A stretch of 64,000 nucleotides of DNA from CAVVSQ01 sp963848825 (lineage in GTDB: Bacteria > Planctomycetota > Planctomycetia > Gemmatales > Gemmataceae): positions 907,579 to 971,578 of the forward strand of contig CAWKFA010000009.1 in assembly GCA_963848825.1 (NCBI GenBank). Reading direction: 5' to 3'. The notes under the pieces were generated by a model, which saw only the letters and a list, made by a program, of their open reading frames with translations, made no database searches and was not told the origin of the DNA. Made by a program: the position numbers and the translations under genes. The first letter of the stretch is position 1, and every line of letters starts with the position of its first letter. This document shows positions 29,056-37,855 of this stretch, piece by piece.

Positions 29056-30780
29056 TTAAAAAGTCAGTCGGCCTGACGTTTTCGTAACGTTGATGGTGAC
29101 CGTGAAAATATCCGTTATTTGGCCGTTCATCAGGATTTCGAAGGAGAACGTGACCGTGCCATTAAAGCTCTTGGCGGGTACATACGTGAAGGTGCCATTG
29201 CTTTTGAGGGTGAGCTGGCCATTGGCTGGCCCTTTGCCGGGAACGAGTTGCACGGTCACGGTCTTGCCCAGCGGGTTGCCCCAACCCGCCAGCAGGCCAT
29301 TCGCCGCCGTCGTGACGAGAGTTGAGCCCTGACCCATCGTATAGGTCCGATTCTGGCCAGCCTGAATTATTTCGTAGCTACCGATATCGACAGCGCTGCC
29401 GGCGCGGCGCGGATCGCCGCGCTGGTCCGTGGTCAACTTGAGCGTGGTCACCACCGTATCATTGCCACGGTCGATGACGAAGCTGCCGGCGCTGGGACGA
29501 AACGTCTGGGTCGGGCCGCCGTAGTTGCCAAGGGAGTCGAGGCCCGGATCAAGGGCCTTCTGGGCATTGCCCACGAAATCGCCGGCCGCGGTATTGAAGC
29601 TGGCTGCGGCGCCCGTGTTATTGCCGATGAGGTTGCTGCCCAGGCTGGCGAACGCGCCGTCCACGTCAACATGAATGTTGGCCAGGTTTTTGGCCACAAT
29701 AGTGTTGATCACTTTGGGTACCGGCAAACCGAACAGACTGTCGGCCAGGCCGCCGCCGCTGCCGATTCCCTGCGCTGCCAGTGCGCCGCTGCCCTGCCCG
29801 CCGAATGCCTGATTCAGGGCGATGGTATCGTTGACAAGCCGCGTGGTCCCCAGGCCGCCGTTTTGGAAGTAGAGCCCGCCGCCCGCGGCATTGCCGCCAT
29901 CCGCCAACGCGCCATGGCCCCCCTGGGCGACGTTGTACGCGAAGGTGGCATCGATCACGTTGAGGTTATAGCTGCCGGCCTGGGCGAATATCCCGCCGCC
30001 GGCGCCGACACCGCCGCGAGCGCCGTAGCCAGCTAGCACCGCGCCATCGCCGCCCAGCGCCTCGTTGCCCACGAAGGTCGAGCTCAGAATATTGTCCGTC
30101 AACACGGCTATGCCGCCCGCGTAATAGATCGCGCCGCCGGCTGCCGGCGCCGTCCCGCCCAGGTAGATGGAACTGATTCCTCCCTTGGCGATATTGCCCG
30201 AGAAGGTGGAGTTCTGCACGTTGAGGACCTGATCGACGTTATTGTAGATGGCCCCGCCCTGCACGGACTCGCCCGCGCTCGTGCCCGTAACCTCGTTGTT
30301 CACGAACTGGCAATTATTGATATTCAACGTCCCGTTGTTGTAAATCGCACCACCGGCATCCAGGTCGAGTCCATTGGTAAGTTTGAGGCCCGACAGCGCC
30401 AGCCCCGTTTGATTCAGAAAGATTCGGCTCAGCTTTTGGGCGTTGATCGTGGAAGTGCCGCCCTGCCCGTTGGCGATGGTCAAGGTGCCCGAGGGATCGG
30501 ATACCAAAAACGAGCCGGCACTCATCGTATACGTGCCATTTTCCAGCACGATGGTGTCCGGCCCCACCAGATTATTGGCGCCGACGATGGCGGACCGGAG
30601 GTTGATCGCGGTGTAGTTGTTACCGCCGGTGTTGATGAGGCTCGCTAGCCCACCGTCGCCAAAGCGGCCGGCGCCTACCAGGGTGATGGTCGCCGGCACG
30701 GCTCGATCTTCGAGTATTTCCAGCGTGGCCCGATAAGAGCGTGGTTTCGACCGAGTTTTTTTCTTGAAAAAGGCAAACAT
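29056..30780 (-). CDS. parallel beta-helix surface protein with LEDRAVPA motif
   Basis: 574 residues. After a basic start (MFAFFKKKTRSKPRSYRATL) comes EILEDRAVPATI, the N-terminal motif shared by many large exported planctomycete proteins. Residues about 40-390 are Gly/Asn-rich repeats (GGAIYNNGTLNINNCQFVNN, GGGIFAQAGSYNLNVIDATF), typical of a right-handed beta-helix of the polymorphic/choice-of-anchor type, closing with YGGPTQTFRPSAGSFVIDRG. A C-terminal Ig/cadherin-like module follows (about 470-574). GGAG lies 9 bp before the ATG. Its leader contains repeat copy A at 30803. Probably cell-surface. Intact. Confidence 0.85.
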   Translation of the reverse strand: MFAFFKKKTRSKPRSYRATLEILEDRAVPATITLVGAGRFGDGGLASLINTGGNNYTAINLRSAIVGANNLVGPDTIVLENGTYTMSAGSFLVSDPSGTLTIANGQGGTSTINAQKLSRIFLNQTGLALSGLKLTNGLDLDAGGAIYNNGTLNINNCQFVNNEVTGTSAGESVQGGAIYNNVDQVLNVQNSTFSGNIAKGGISSIYLGGTAPAAGGAIYYAGGIAVLTDNILSSTFVGNEALGGDGAVLAGYGARGGVGAGGGIFAQAGSYNLNVIDATFAYNVAQGGHGALADGGNAAGGGLYFQNGGLGTTRLVNDTIALNQAFGGQGSGALAAQGIGSGGGLADSLFGLPVPKVINTIVAKNLANIHVDVDGAFASLGSNLIGNNTGAAASFNTAAGDFVGNAQKALDPGLDSLGNYGGPTQTFRPSAGSFVIDRGNDTVVTTLKLTTDQRGDPRRAGSAVDIGSYEIIQAGQNRTYTMGQGSTLVTTAANGLLAGWGNPLGKTVTVQLVPGKGPANGQLTLKSNGTFTYVPAKSFNGTVTFSFEILMNGQITDIFTVTINVTKTSGRLTF

Positions 30781-30802
30781 GATCGCGAACTCCGGATGGG
30801 GT

Positions 30803-30906
30803 TAGCAGCCCGTTGAAAAAGGGGTCAGACCCCCTTGAAGCCAACAGAGTTTTCAACGTTTTGCAGCGTATTGAAGGGGTCTGACCCCTTTTTCAACGGG
30901 CTGTTA
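30803..30906. repeat. dispersed palindromic repeat, long form (copy A)
   Basis: Starts TAGCAGCCCGTTGAAAAAGG and ends with its complement, slightly altered at the last bases (CTGTTA). Between the arms lies an inner inverted section with TTGAAG and TTTTCAACG. It lies 22 bp upstream of the beta-helix gene's start. Shares ends and most of its interior with the copy at 59706. Confidence 0.93.
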
Positions 30907-30991
30907 AGCCGCGATCTGTTATCGGTTGTAACGATTCCGTGACTTGAAAGATTTGGGAAGGGTTTGCGGGCACGCCACAGGCCGCGGAAAC

Positions 30992-31031
30992 AAAAAAACC
31001 CCCGGGCCCCGAAGGACCCGAAGGTTTTTTT
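30992..31031 (-). terminator. intrinsic terminator with UUCG loop
   Basis: On the minus strand GGGTCC-TTCG-GGGCCC is extended by G-U pairs to an 11-pair stem, preceded by A and followed by seven T. It lies just after the small gene at 31055. Confidence 0.88.
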
Positions 31032-31054
31032 GTAAAGGGGAGCACCACGAACGA

Positions 31055-31261
31055 TCAAGCAGATTGAAAGCGTGTACGGGGCACGGGCGCTGGCGCCAAC
31101 GCGTCGTTTACCAGCCGCCGCATCAACTGGGCGACCGTCAAGCCTTCATGCTCGGCGACCGCCGCCAGGGCGTCAATTTGCCAGCTCGGCAGCAACAAGG
31201 AAAGTTCCTCAACGTCGCCGGCGAAGGTTGGCATTAAAGATTCGAAGGTATTGGTATTCAT
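31055..31261 (-). CDS. small ribbon-helix-helix-like protein
   Basis: 68 residues from ATG 31261 (MNTNTFESLMPTFAGDVEEL). The core LPSWQIDALAAVAEHEGLTV followed by AQLMRRLVNDAL looks like a ribbon-helix-helix DNA-binding unit: one strand then two helices. This is inference from pattern. A longer frame to 31360 is open but looks non-coding. A strong terminator lies 24 bp after the stop. No partner toxin gene is adjacent. Confidence 0.65.
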   Translation of the reverse strand: MNTNTFESLMPTFAGDVEELSLLLPSWQIDALAAVAEHEGLTVAQLMRRLVNDALAPAPVPRTRFQSA

Positions 31262-31667
31262 GTTTGGTTTCCGCCTCTGTTCCTGTGTTTTAAAGACACC
31301 AGGAGAGGATACAGGTTCAGAAAGCAAAAACGATGCCACGAATATGTACGGACAATGCAACGTCGTAAACCGTTGCTGTTGTTTAGCTTATTTCACTGAG
31401 TCAGTTTTTTAGAAAATAGAATTGCCCAGGCTTGCCAGGGCTTTAAGCGGCTTGTGCTTGAAATTCGGGCACTCCTGGCGAATAAACTGCCACCAAGCGC
31501 CGTTTTCCCGCCTCGCTGTTGGCCTTGTTTCCGCTGGCGCCCTTGGTTATGGTCCGACCGCTTTGCCGTTAAGAGCTTTCCCTTGCCCGCACGTCAGGAA
31601 GACGCGGCGGTTCGTGCAACCAGGCCGGCAGCGGACAAGTAACCGAAGGGATTCGAGGAACCTGGCA
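31262..31667. other. divergent intergenic region, nothing recognised
   Basis: 406 bp between the small RHH-like gene and the lipoprotein gene. Open frames on both strands conflict and lack ribosome sites. Promoters for both genes are expected here but none is distinct enough to name. Confidence 0.45.
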
Positions 31668-32135
31668 ATGACCAACAAATTTATGGTGGGAGCAACTCTG
31701 TTGTGCGCGGCGCTTGGCGGTTGCCAAACTTCTGCCCCGCGTACTTCCACGCCGGCGTTTACCCAGCGGCCCGGCTCGACGAGTCCGCCGACCGTGGGCG
31801 GTACCGCTCAGTCGGCGCAGCCGCTGCAATCGCCGTCTACGCCCGGCATGATGACGCCTGGCACCATGACGGCCGGCGCAAACATGCCCATGAATTCGCC
31901 GCCGCAGCTAAGCCCCGCCGGCAACCCCAGTGCCATTCCGACGGCAGCACCCACAACTTATGGTAGTCAGTCGCGCTCCACGGCTCCCTTTGTGCCCAAT
32001 AGCGGTCCGGCGCCCGGCTACTATCCCCCGAGCAATCCCGGCACGCCAGCGTTTGGCCCAAGCACCGGCCCCGCCGGCTTCAGCAATGCGCCGATCGCGC
32101 CTCCGCCAATGCCGGGCGGCCCGCCACTTCCTTGA
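31668..32135 (+). CDS. proline-rich lipoprotein
   Basis: 155 residues. The signal peptide MTNKFMVGATLLCAALGGCQ contains the lipobox LGGC, so the mature N-terminal Cys would be lipid-modified. The rest is low-complexity Pro/Ser/Thr/Gly (TPGMMTPGTMTAGANMPMNS, PGYYPPSNPGTPAFGPSTGP), probably an extended periplasmic or cell-wall spacer. GAGG lies about 10 bp before the ATG. Open sequence upstream to 31422 is in frame but has no signal features. Terminator at 32158. Confidence 0.78.
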   Translation: MTNKFMVGATLLCAALGGCQTSAPRTSTPAFTQRPGSTSPPTVGGTAQSAQPLQSPSTPGMMTPGTMTAGANMPMNSPPQLSPAGNPSAIPTAAPTTYGSQSRSTAPFVPNSGPAPGYYPPSNPGTPAFGPSTGPAGFSNAPIAPPPMPGGPPLP

Positions 32136-32157
32136 CCCGTACGCCAGGCGCTTGACA

Positions 32158-32195
32158 TAAACGGGCGAGGACCAGGTCCTCGCCCGTTTCTATTT
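32158..32195 (+). terminator. intrinsic terminator of the lipoprotein gene
   Basis: AAACGGGCGAGGAC pairs with GTCCTCGCCCGTTT around a three-base loop, followed by CTATTT. It lies between convergent genes and can act both ways. Confidence 0.88.
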
Positions 32196-32215
32196 GTGGC
32201 CGGAAAATGGCGAAG

Positions 32216-32437
32216 TCACCGTCCCGCACGGGCTTCTTTTTTGCACGGTAAATCATCAAGCACCGCGCAGCCCGGCGGCAGCTCCGCCTCCTCGACGACC
32301 AGCACGGGTATGCCGTCTCTTATTTTGAAGCGCAGCGAACAGCGCTCACAGCGCAGATGGTCGCCGTCCAGCAAAAGTTTGGTTTGGCTCGGCTTGAGCG
32401 GGCAGTGCAAAATGGCCAGGAGATCCTCGCGGATCAT
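32216..32437 (-). CDS. Trm112-family zinc-ribbon protein
   Basis: 73 residues. LLAILHCPL and LRCERCSLRFKIRDGIPVLV match the Trm112/YcaR (UPF0434) family, in which a small zinc-ribbon protein activates methyltransferases. Only three Cys (LHCPL and CERC) remain in the expected ligand positions. AAAGGAG lies 7 bp before the ATG. It follows the zinc-ribbon membrane protein gene by 34 bp on the same strand and is probably co-transcribed with it. Confidence 0.85.
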   Translation of the reverse strand: MIREDLLAILHCPLKPSQTKLLLDGDHLRCERCSLRFKIRDGIPVLVVEEAELPPGCAVLDDLPCKKEARAGR

Positions 32438-32471
32438 TTAGGTGCTCCTTTTGGAGCGGGTGGGCTCCCCG

Positions 32472-33761
32472 TTAATCTTCATCATCGTCCTCGTCCCGGC
32501 GGCGTTTTTTCTTCCGCTTGGGCTTCTCTTCCTCTTCCTCCTCCTCGTCTTCTTCCTCCTTGATTTCGGCCCCGTCCAGGTAGCTCTGGATGATCGCGCG
32601 GCTCGCTTGCAGCGTCTGCAGGACCCGCAGGATCAAGAAAAACGTGAAGATGGCCCAGCCGCCATACACGATGCGCAGGACGATGATGGCAACGCCCGAC
32701 GTGCCCGCCATCGATAGCAGATGAAACGACAACAGCGTGAACGCCATGCCGAAGGCAATCCCCACGACCCCTTTGCCCCTGTCAATCACGGGCTCTTCTC
32801 GAAGCGACGAACCGATCGACCAGACAAAAACGCCAATCAGCACCGGTTGACCATAAAAGCAGGCCATGAGGAGCACATTGAGCGTCATTTCCCAAAACGG
32901 CGACGGGCTCCATAGCACCCAGATGGCGGGGTCCCGGTCAATGTTGCCGTCCCCAAGGGAAATCTCGGGGACGGCGTATGGCGCCAGCATATAGTTGACG
33001 ATGCCCAGGGCGGGGAGCAGTTTGAAAAACAGGAGGGCCAAGAAATTGACGGCGCCGAGCCCCAACATGATCTTGAGCTGTAACTGCGTGCCAAAGCGAT
33101 CCGGTATTTTCAGACACACTCCATAGCCCACCATCATGGCGACCGTTTGCGCCATAAAAAGCAGCGTTGCCAGGATATAGAGGGTCTTGCCAATTCCTTG
33201 ATAGCCCAGGCCCGTGATTAGCCCCAGCATGAACGTCGGCATGTCGGCGGACACGACCTCCCCGGCCGGCGTCTCGACTCTGACCGTCATTGAATTCTCG
33301 AGGACCTCGGCATACTCCGGGCCATTGATGATTCCCAGGATCACCATGATGCCCATGAGCAGTGCCGCGACGGCCCAGATGGCCGCTCCGACCATGATGA
33401 TTTGCAGGCCGGCCTTGACCTTTTCCCACAAATCGGGATCGGGAAGGGTCTTGAACTTGCGCTTGATGGGCGGGGGCTTTTTGTCGCTCTTCTTGGCCGG
33501 GGTGTCCTCTTTTTTGTCGGCATCCTGACCCGCGTCCGGAACGAGCGCCAGGTTGTAACCCCCCTTTTCATCATCGTCGTCCATCGCCGGCTTGGGGGGC
33601 GGTTCCGGGGCGGCGACTTCAGCGGGGGAGGGCGGGGAAGTGGCTGCGGGAATGGTCAGTGTCGTGCCGCACTTGGAGCACTTTATCTTTCGACCTGCCT
33701 TGTCGGCGCCAACCTTGAGGCCCTGGTTGCACGAGGAACACCGAAAGGTAATCACAGCCAT
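32472..33761 (-). CDS. zinc-ribbon multi-span membrane protein
   Basis: 429 residues. The N-terminal zinc ribbon FRCSSCNQGLKVGADKAGRK then IKCSKCGTTLTIP (residues 6-40) resembles the ribbons that head many planctomycete membrane proteins. A charged linker follows, then about eight hydrophobic spans from residue 125 (IIMVGAAIWAVAALLMGIMV). The C-terminus is extremely acidic then basic (EEEDEEEEEEEKPKRKKKRR). No known transporter signature. It may be co-transcribed with the DUF1571 gene upstream and the Trm112-like gene downstream. Confidence 0.72.
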   Translation of the reverse strand: MAVITFRCSSCNQGLKVGADKAGRKIKCSKCGTTLTIPAATSPPSPAEVAAPEPPPKPAMDDDDEKGGYNLALVPDAGQDADKKEDTPAKKSDKKPPPIKRKFKTLPDPDLWEKVKAGLQIIMVGAAIWAVAALLMGIMVILGIINGPEYAEVLENSMTVRVETPAGEVVSADMPTFMLGLITGLGYQGIGKTLYILATLLFMAQTVAMMVGYGVCLKIPDRFGTQLQLKIMLGLGAVNFLALLFFKLLPALGIVNYMLAPYAVPEISLGDGNIDRDPAIWVLWSPSPFWEMTLNVLLMACFYGQPVLIGVFVWSIGSSLREEPVIDRGKGVVGIAFGMAFTLLSFHLLSMAGTSGVAIIVLRIVYGGWAIFTFFLILRVLQTLQASRAIIQSYLDGAEIKEEEDEEEEEEEKPKRKKKRRRDEDDDED

Positions 33762-33858
33762 CGATACACCAAAAAGGGACAGGAGTGAGCCTCAAGGAGC
33801 AAGCGGCAGGCGCAAATCCACGCTCTGCTCGCCCCCGGCGCGCTCTCCTCACCCCCTT

Positions 33859-34675
33859 TTATTTATTGAATTCTCGCTCCGAGAGCCCCAGGTTCCAGCG
33901 CAGATTGGTGAAGCTGACCTGTTCCAGGATCTCGCCGCCGGCGGGGCCCGCCTGCGTGCGGCCAGTCGTAATTCTCCGCCCGCACCGGCATTTTCGCGTC
34001 CTTGTCCAGGTAAAACACCGTCCGATAGAAGTCGAATTGCGGCCGCCGCTCGCCACGCACGATCTCGACCCGCAGACAGCGGCGGTTGTCGTGCAGGACC
34101 TCCGTGATGTTCACCCGACCCGTGCCGATTTGCTTCTCCGCCTCCAGGTATTTGATCCCCTGCTCGATCAAGCTGCCGATGCCCGCCTCGTAAATCGTGT
34201 GGTGGGTCAGCTCCATGATCCGGCGGTCGTTGACGTCGAGCGACACGAAGCCGATCGTTCCCTTGATCAGCCCTTTCGAATGCACCCGCATCTTGTTGTT
34301 ATTGTGGCCCATGATGAAGGCGACCTCCTGCCCAGCGAACTTGGCAGGGGCCAGCCAGCGCATATAGACGCTGAAGGGCTGCGTCCGGAACTTCGCCTCG
34401 ATGAAGTGTTCCTCCGACAGGGCGCCGTTGACCTTTTCCCGCTTGGCCAGCGTGCAGGTATAGTCCTGCACGGCTGTAAAGTTGCGGCGCCCGTCCAGGA
34501 ACCATGCCAGCGGCTGATCGAACGCGGTCGTGGTGACCGCCGCGGCCGGCGTCACCGTGCGGGGCTGCGTCGGCGGGCCGCTCTGGCCCAGCGCCACCGT
34601 CAACCCGGCCAGCCACAGGCCGCCGAGCGCGCACAAGACATGCCGGGAGAGGCCACGGTTTCTTCCTTGAATCAT
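33859..34675 (-). CDS. DUF1571-domain exported protein, one frameshift
   Basis: About 270 residues. Signal peptide region HVLCALGGLWLAGLTVALGQ, then the DUF1571 core: YTCTLAKREKVNGALSEEHF, VYMRWLAPAKFAGQEVAFI, and LRVEIVRGERRPQFDFYRTV. This is close to outer-membrane lipoprotein-sorting-like folds, so a periplasmic lipid-binding role is possible. The end is in a second frame: after AENYDWP the true tail is EILEQVSFTNLRWNLGLSER, stopping at 33859. ATG 34675 has GGAG 7 bp upstream and is preferred over the longer frame. Divergent from the MBL gene. Confidence 0.82.
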
Positions 34676-34949
34676 TACCGTCTCCATCGCGGTGCGAAGA
34701 TATTGGGGTGCCTGCGGGGTTTCGTGAAGGCCGCAGCTACTACAATAAATGGGTATCGAACCGGCCAACCGAAGTTCGCCACTAAAAAGTCACAAAACAT
34801 GACACGGTTTGTAGAAGATTTGCGGAAAAAAAAGAAGAGCAACGAGGCCAAAGCCGGAGCAGGCCGCCCTTGTATTTTTTACAATGTTCACGGCTCCCGC
34901 CACGGGGCCGGCCTTTTCTCGATCGGGAAACTGACATCGGGGTCGCCAC

Positions 34950-35588
34950 GTGCGTATTGAAACGTTCGTTAGCCAGCCTTTCGAAGAAAATTCCTACGTC
35001 GTCTGGCTGCCGACCCGTAGCCAGGCACTGGTCGTCGATCCCGGCCTCGAACCCGAAGGCATCGGCGACTTTCTCCGCGCCCAGCACCTCGACGTCGCCG
35101 CCATTCTGAACACGCACGGCCACGCCGACCACATCGGCGGCAACGACTACCTCAAAAAGCTCTTCCCGGGCGCCCCCATCATTACCGGAGCCAACGAGGC
35201 CGACCTGCTCACCGACCCCCAGCTCAATCTCAGCGCCCCTTTCGGCATGCCCATCGTCAGCCCGCCGGCCGACCAGCTCGTTCGCGAAGGCGACCTGCTC
35301 GATCTCGCCGGCATCCGCCTCGAGATTCTCGACATTCCCGGCCATTCGCCAGGCCATATCGTCTTTGTCCACCGCGCCGAACCCTGCCGCGTCTTCAGCG
35401 GCGATGTCATCTTTCGCGGCAGCGTCGGCCGTACCGATTTCCCCGGCGGCAGCTCCGACCTACTCTTCCAGGGCATCCGCTCCAAACTCTTCCTCCTCCC
35501 CGGCGACACCATCCTCTACCCCGGCCACGGCCCAACCACCACCATTGACCAGGAAAAACACACCAACCCCTTCGTCGGCGGCTTTTGA
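34950..35588 (+). CDS. MBL-fold metallo-hydrolase (glyoxalase II-like)
   Basis: 212 residues from a GTG start. THGHADH at residues 55-61 gives the binuclear metal site; further ligands are the His in IPGHSPGHI, the Asp in FSGDVIF and the terminal GHGPTT. The compact length and the motif FRGSVGRTDFPGGS match the YcbL-like glyoxalase-II branch of bacteria, which hydrolyses thioesters such as S-lactoylglutathione; the physiological substrate is uncertain. Codon third positions are strongly G/C. Intact. Confidence 0.88.
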   Translation: MRIETFVSQPFEENSYVVWLPTRSQALVVDPGLEPEGIGDFLRAQHLDVAAILNTHGHADHIGGNDYLKKLFPGAPIITGANEADLLTDPQLNLSAPFGMPIVSPPADQLVREGDLLDLAGIRLEILDIPGHSPGHIVFVHRAEPCRVFSGDVIFRGSVGRTDFPGGSSDLLFQGIRSKLFLLPGDTILYPGHGPTTTIDQEKHTNPFVGGF

Positions 35589-35708
35589 AGGAATGCCAGG
35601 GGTGAAAGGTGAGAGACAGCAAGCGGCTTTACCTTCCTTGGTAGGGGAACACAGCTTTGTGGAGTGCCCCTGGGTCCCTGGGTCGGCGTCATCCATTTTA
35701 GGGTAACC

Positions 35709-35916
35709 CGACCCCGGATAGGGGTCATAGCAAGCCGGTGGTTGAGCGCAGCGATACCACCGGTAATGAGGACATTAGAACCGATCGACCCTGGTAGGGG
35801 TCGCAGCTTAGCCCACGCTGCGACCCCTACCAGGGTCGAGGTGATCGACGCGACCGAAACCCGGGGGTATCGCTGCGCTCAACCGCCGGCTAATAGCTTC
35901 GATCCCTATCGGGATC
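35709..35916. repeat. nested long inverted repeat (foldback element)
   Basis: Outer arms: GCCGGTGGTTGAGCGCAGCG at 35734 is mirrored at 35866-35890 with one mismatch over 25 bp; weaker outer similarity extends to 35709 and 35916. Inner arms: CGACCCTGGTAGGGGTCGCA at 35786-35807 is mirrored perfectly over 22 bp at 35817-35838. The whole could fold into one cruciform of about 200 bp. Confidence 0.88.
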
Positions 35917-35920
35917 CCAG

Positions 35921-35960
35921 AGGGTCAGGGGGACATGTTTTTAGATGTCCCCCTGGCCCT
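35921..35960. repeat. separate 40-bp inverted repeat
   Basis: AGGGTCAGGGGGACAT is mirrored by ATGTCCCCCTGGCCCT with one mismatch around an 8-base T-rich loop. It directly follows the larger foldback element. Confidence 0.85.
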
Positions 35961-36280
35961 TTGGGTCATTTCTTCGGCCGGTTGGCTTAGCTGTCTCGAT
36001 CGCCTGCATGTGGCTCCGACCCCTGGTCAAAGATGCCGCCGATGTGACCGGCAAAGGCTTGAGGACTTCACTTGATAGAAAGTGGCCATTTTATTTTTTG
36101 CCCCTCCTCAAGGCTCTCCTTCTCCCGCTCGAAGTCAGTATTAGCCGGTTTGCAATCCGCCCCCTGGCAAGTAAAACGAACTCTGGTAAGGTTGGGCAAG
36201 GCCAGATTGAAGTAGGGGTGGGCATGGGCCAAGGAGCATCGACGTGGTTCAAAACATACGAAAAATACGAAATAAGAAGG

Positions 36281-36904
36281 ATGAGCAAGTTGATGCAGAA
36301 GATGGCTAAACCGAAGCCGACCGTGTACGTCATTGCCGGTCCCAATGGTGCGGGGAAGACGACGTTCGCCACGGAGTTCTTGCCGGGCTTCGTGCAGTGC
36401 CGTGAGTTTCTGAATGCGGACCTAATCGCTGCCGGGTTGTCGCCTTTCGCCCCGGAAACGCAGAATGTTCGAGCGGGGCGGTTGCTGCTTGAGCGCATCA
36501 GGCAACTGGCGAGCGGGCAAGCGGACTTTGGCTTCGAGACGACCCTCTCGGGACGCAGCTATGTCAAGCTGATTGGCGATATGAAGGCGCAGGGCTACCG
36601 GGTCATTTTGTTCTTCCTGTGGCTGCCGACTGCGGACATGGCCCTGGCTCGTGTCGAGAACCGAGTCAAGCAAGGCGGACATAATGTACCCGAGGAGGAC
36701 ATTCGCAGGCGCTATATCGCAGGAGTTCGGAACCTGTTTCGGCTCTATCGACCGAGTTGTGACGGGTGGTTGCTCTACGATGCGTCTCGGTTACCGCCAA
36801 AGCTGATTGCCTCAGAAGAACGGCGGCACCTGACGGTGAAGCAAAAGAAGCTCTATCGCTTGATCGAGAAACAAGCGGAGGAATCCCATGAAGAAGAAAC
36901 GTGA
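36281..36904 (+). CDS. zeta-toxin-family P-loop kinase
   Basis: About 207 residues. Walker A is GPNGAGKTT (20-28), followed by EFLNADLIAAGLSPF, the substrate-binding FGFETTLSGRSY, and the basic R-x-x-x-R-x-x-x-G section ARVENRVKQGGHNVPEEDIR. Zeta toxins phosphorylate the cell-wall precursor UDP-GlcNAc or related nucleotides; many chromosomal relatives are uncharacterised. Three in-frame ATGs (36281, 36293, 36302) are possible; AAGAAGG suits 36293 best by spacing. The next gene overlaps by 17 bp. Surrounding base composition is visibly less GC-rich than the flanks. Confidence 0.85.
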   Translation: MSKLMQKMAKPKPTVYVIAGPNGAGKTTFATEFLPGFVQCREFLNADLIAAGLSPFAPETQNVRAGRLLLERIRQLASGQADFGFETTLSGRSYVKLIGDMKAQGYRVILFFLWLPTADMALARVENRVKQGGHNVPEEDIRRRYIAGVRNLFRLYRPSCDGWLLYDASRLPPKLIASEERRHLTVKQKKLYRLIEKQAEESHEEET

Positions 36905-37085
36905 GCGAAGCCTGACCGAGCTGGCGGATGCCGCCTTTCAGCAAGCCGCTCAGAAGGTAATCGAACGTGCCGAGGAATCAGGCACTGCGGTAATCGTGTG
37001 GGAACACGAGACCTTGGCTGAAGTAGAGCCACGAAAAACAAGAGCCGCACGAGCGGAACGAAACGGTCACGCCAGGAAGAAGTAA
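36888..37085 (+). CDS. small partner (putative antitoxin) of the zeta-like kinase
   Basis: 65 residues, basic at both ends: MKKKRERSLTELADAAFQQA, then AAQKVIERAEESGTAVIVWE. It overlaps the end of the kinase gene by 17 bp, so the pair is translationally coupled. Small proteins of this form commonly follow zeta-like kinases in cyanobacteria and related groups. It differs from the classical epsilon antitoxin in sequence and gene order; an antitoxin role is inference. Confidence 0.7.
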   Translation: MKKKRERSLTELADAAFQQAAQKVIERAEESGTAVIVWEHETLAEVEPRKTRAARAERNGHARKK

Positions 37086-37253
37086 GCGTTGTCGTTTGTC
37101 TAAATCTGGCGAGAAAGGTTCGGTTTAGACGCGTTTTTAGACAATCTCGAGCGCCACACCTCGCCGTGGCCGTGTTGCTGCTTACTCGGGGTTCGCTGCC
37201 GTCGTAGCGCTTCCTGGCAGCTGAACTTGAATGTCGGCGGCAAACGAGGGATT

Positions 37254-37823
37254 GTGAAACGAGTTCACCAAGCAGTTCTGATCGTTTCCACGATCATGGC
37301 GTGTTGGCTTGGGATGCAGGCCGTCCATGAAACCGGTCACGTTCTCGGCGCCTTGGTTTCTGGTGGAACGGTCAAGCAAGTCGTTTTGTATCCGTTGACG
37401 ATCTCGCGAACGGACCTTGCGGCCAACCCTGCTCCGTTGCTTGTTGTGTGGGCCGGGCCAATATTCGGCGTCTTGTTTCCTGTCGCTGCATGGGGCATTG
37501 CGGCAGCTTCACGAATGCCTGGAGCGTTCGTGTTACGGTTCTTCACGGGCTTTTGTTTGATCGCCAATGGAGCATACATTGGCGTCGGCTCCTTTGATGG
37601 TGTTGGTGATTGTGGCGAGATGCTGCGACACGGTTCCGAACTTTGGCAACTTTGGTTGTTCGGGGCGGTCACCGTCCCCACCGGCTTCTGGCTTTGGCAT
37701 CGCCAAGGGCAGAGTTTTGGGCTTGGCCTTGCAGAGGGAAAGGTGAACCCCGTTGTTGCATATAGTACATTTGTAGGGGCGCTACTTTTGCTCATTCTTG
37801 GGTTTTCTCTCGGCGATGGATAG
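37254..37823 (+). CDS. M50-like membrane protein with HETGH motif
   Basis: About 189 residues with four or five membrane spans. QAVHETGHVLGALVSGG (about residues 23-39) is an HExxH zinc motif in a membrane helix, as in M50 peptidases, but the distal NPDGG/LDGG motif is missing; GVGSFDGVGDCGEM may supply an Asp instead. GTG 37254 is chosen because GAGGG precedes it; an earlier TTG is open. Protease activity is uncertain. Accessory region. Confidence 0.7.
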   Translation: MKRVHQAVLIVSTIMACWLGMQAVHETGHVLGALVSGGTVKQVVLYPLTISRTDLAANPAPLLVVWAGPIFGVLFPVAAWGIAAASRMPGAFVLRFFTGFCLIANGAYIGVGSFDGVGDCGEMLRHGSELWQLWLFGAVTVPTGFWLWHRQGQSFGLGLAEGKVNPVVAYSTFVGALLLLILGFSLGDG

Positions 37824-37855
37824 GGCTCGGCCCTCGTAATCGAGCAAGGTGCGGT

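Larger units (their letters stand above)
35589..36280. other. intergenic region made mostly of inverted repeats
   Basis: About 690 bp. The central part, 35709-35960, is a set of nested inverted repeats. The in-frame open sequence upstream of the zeta-toxin gene (from 35945) has no coding character and no ribosome site. The promoter of the toxin pair probably lies at 36060-36280. Confidence 0.6.
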
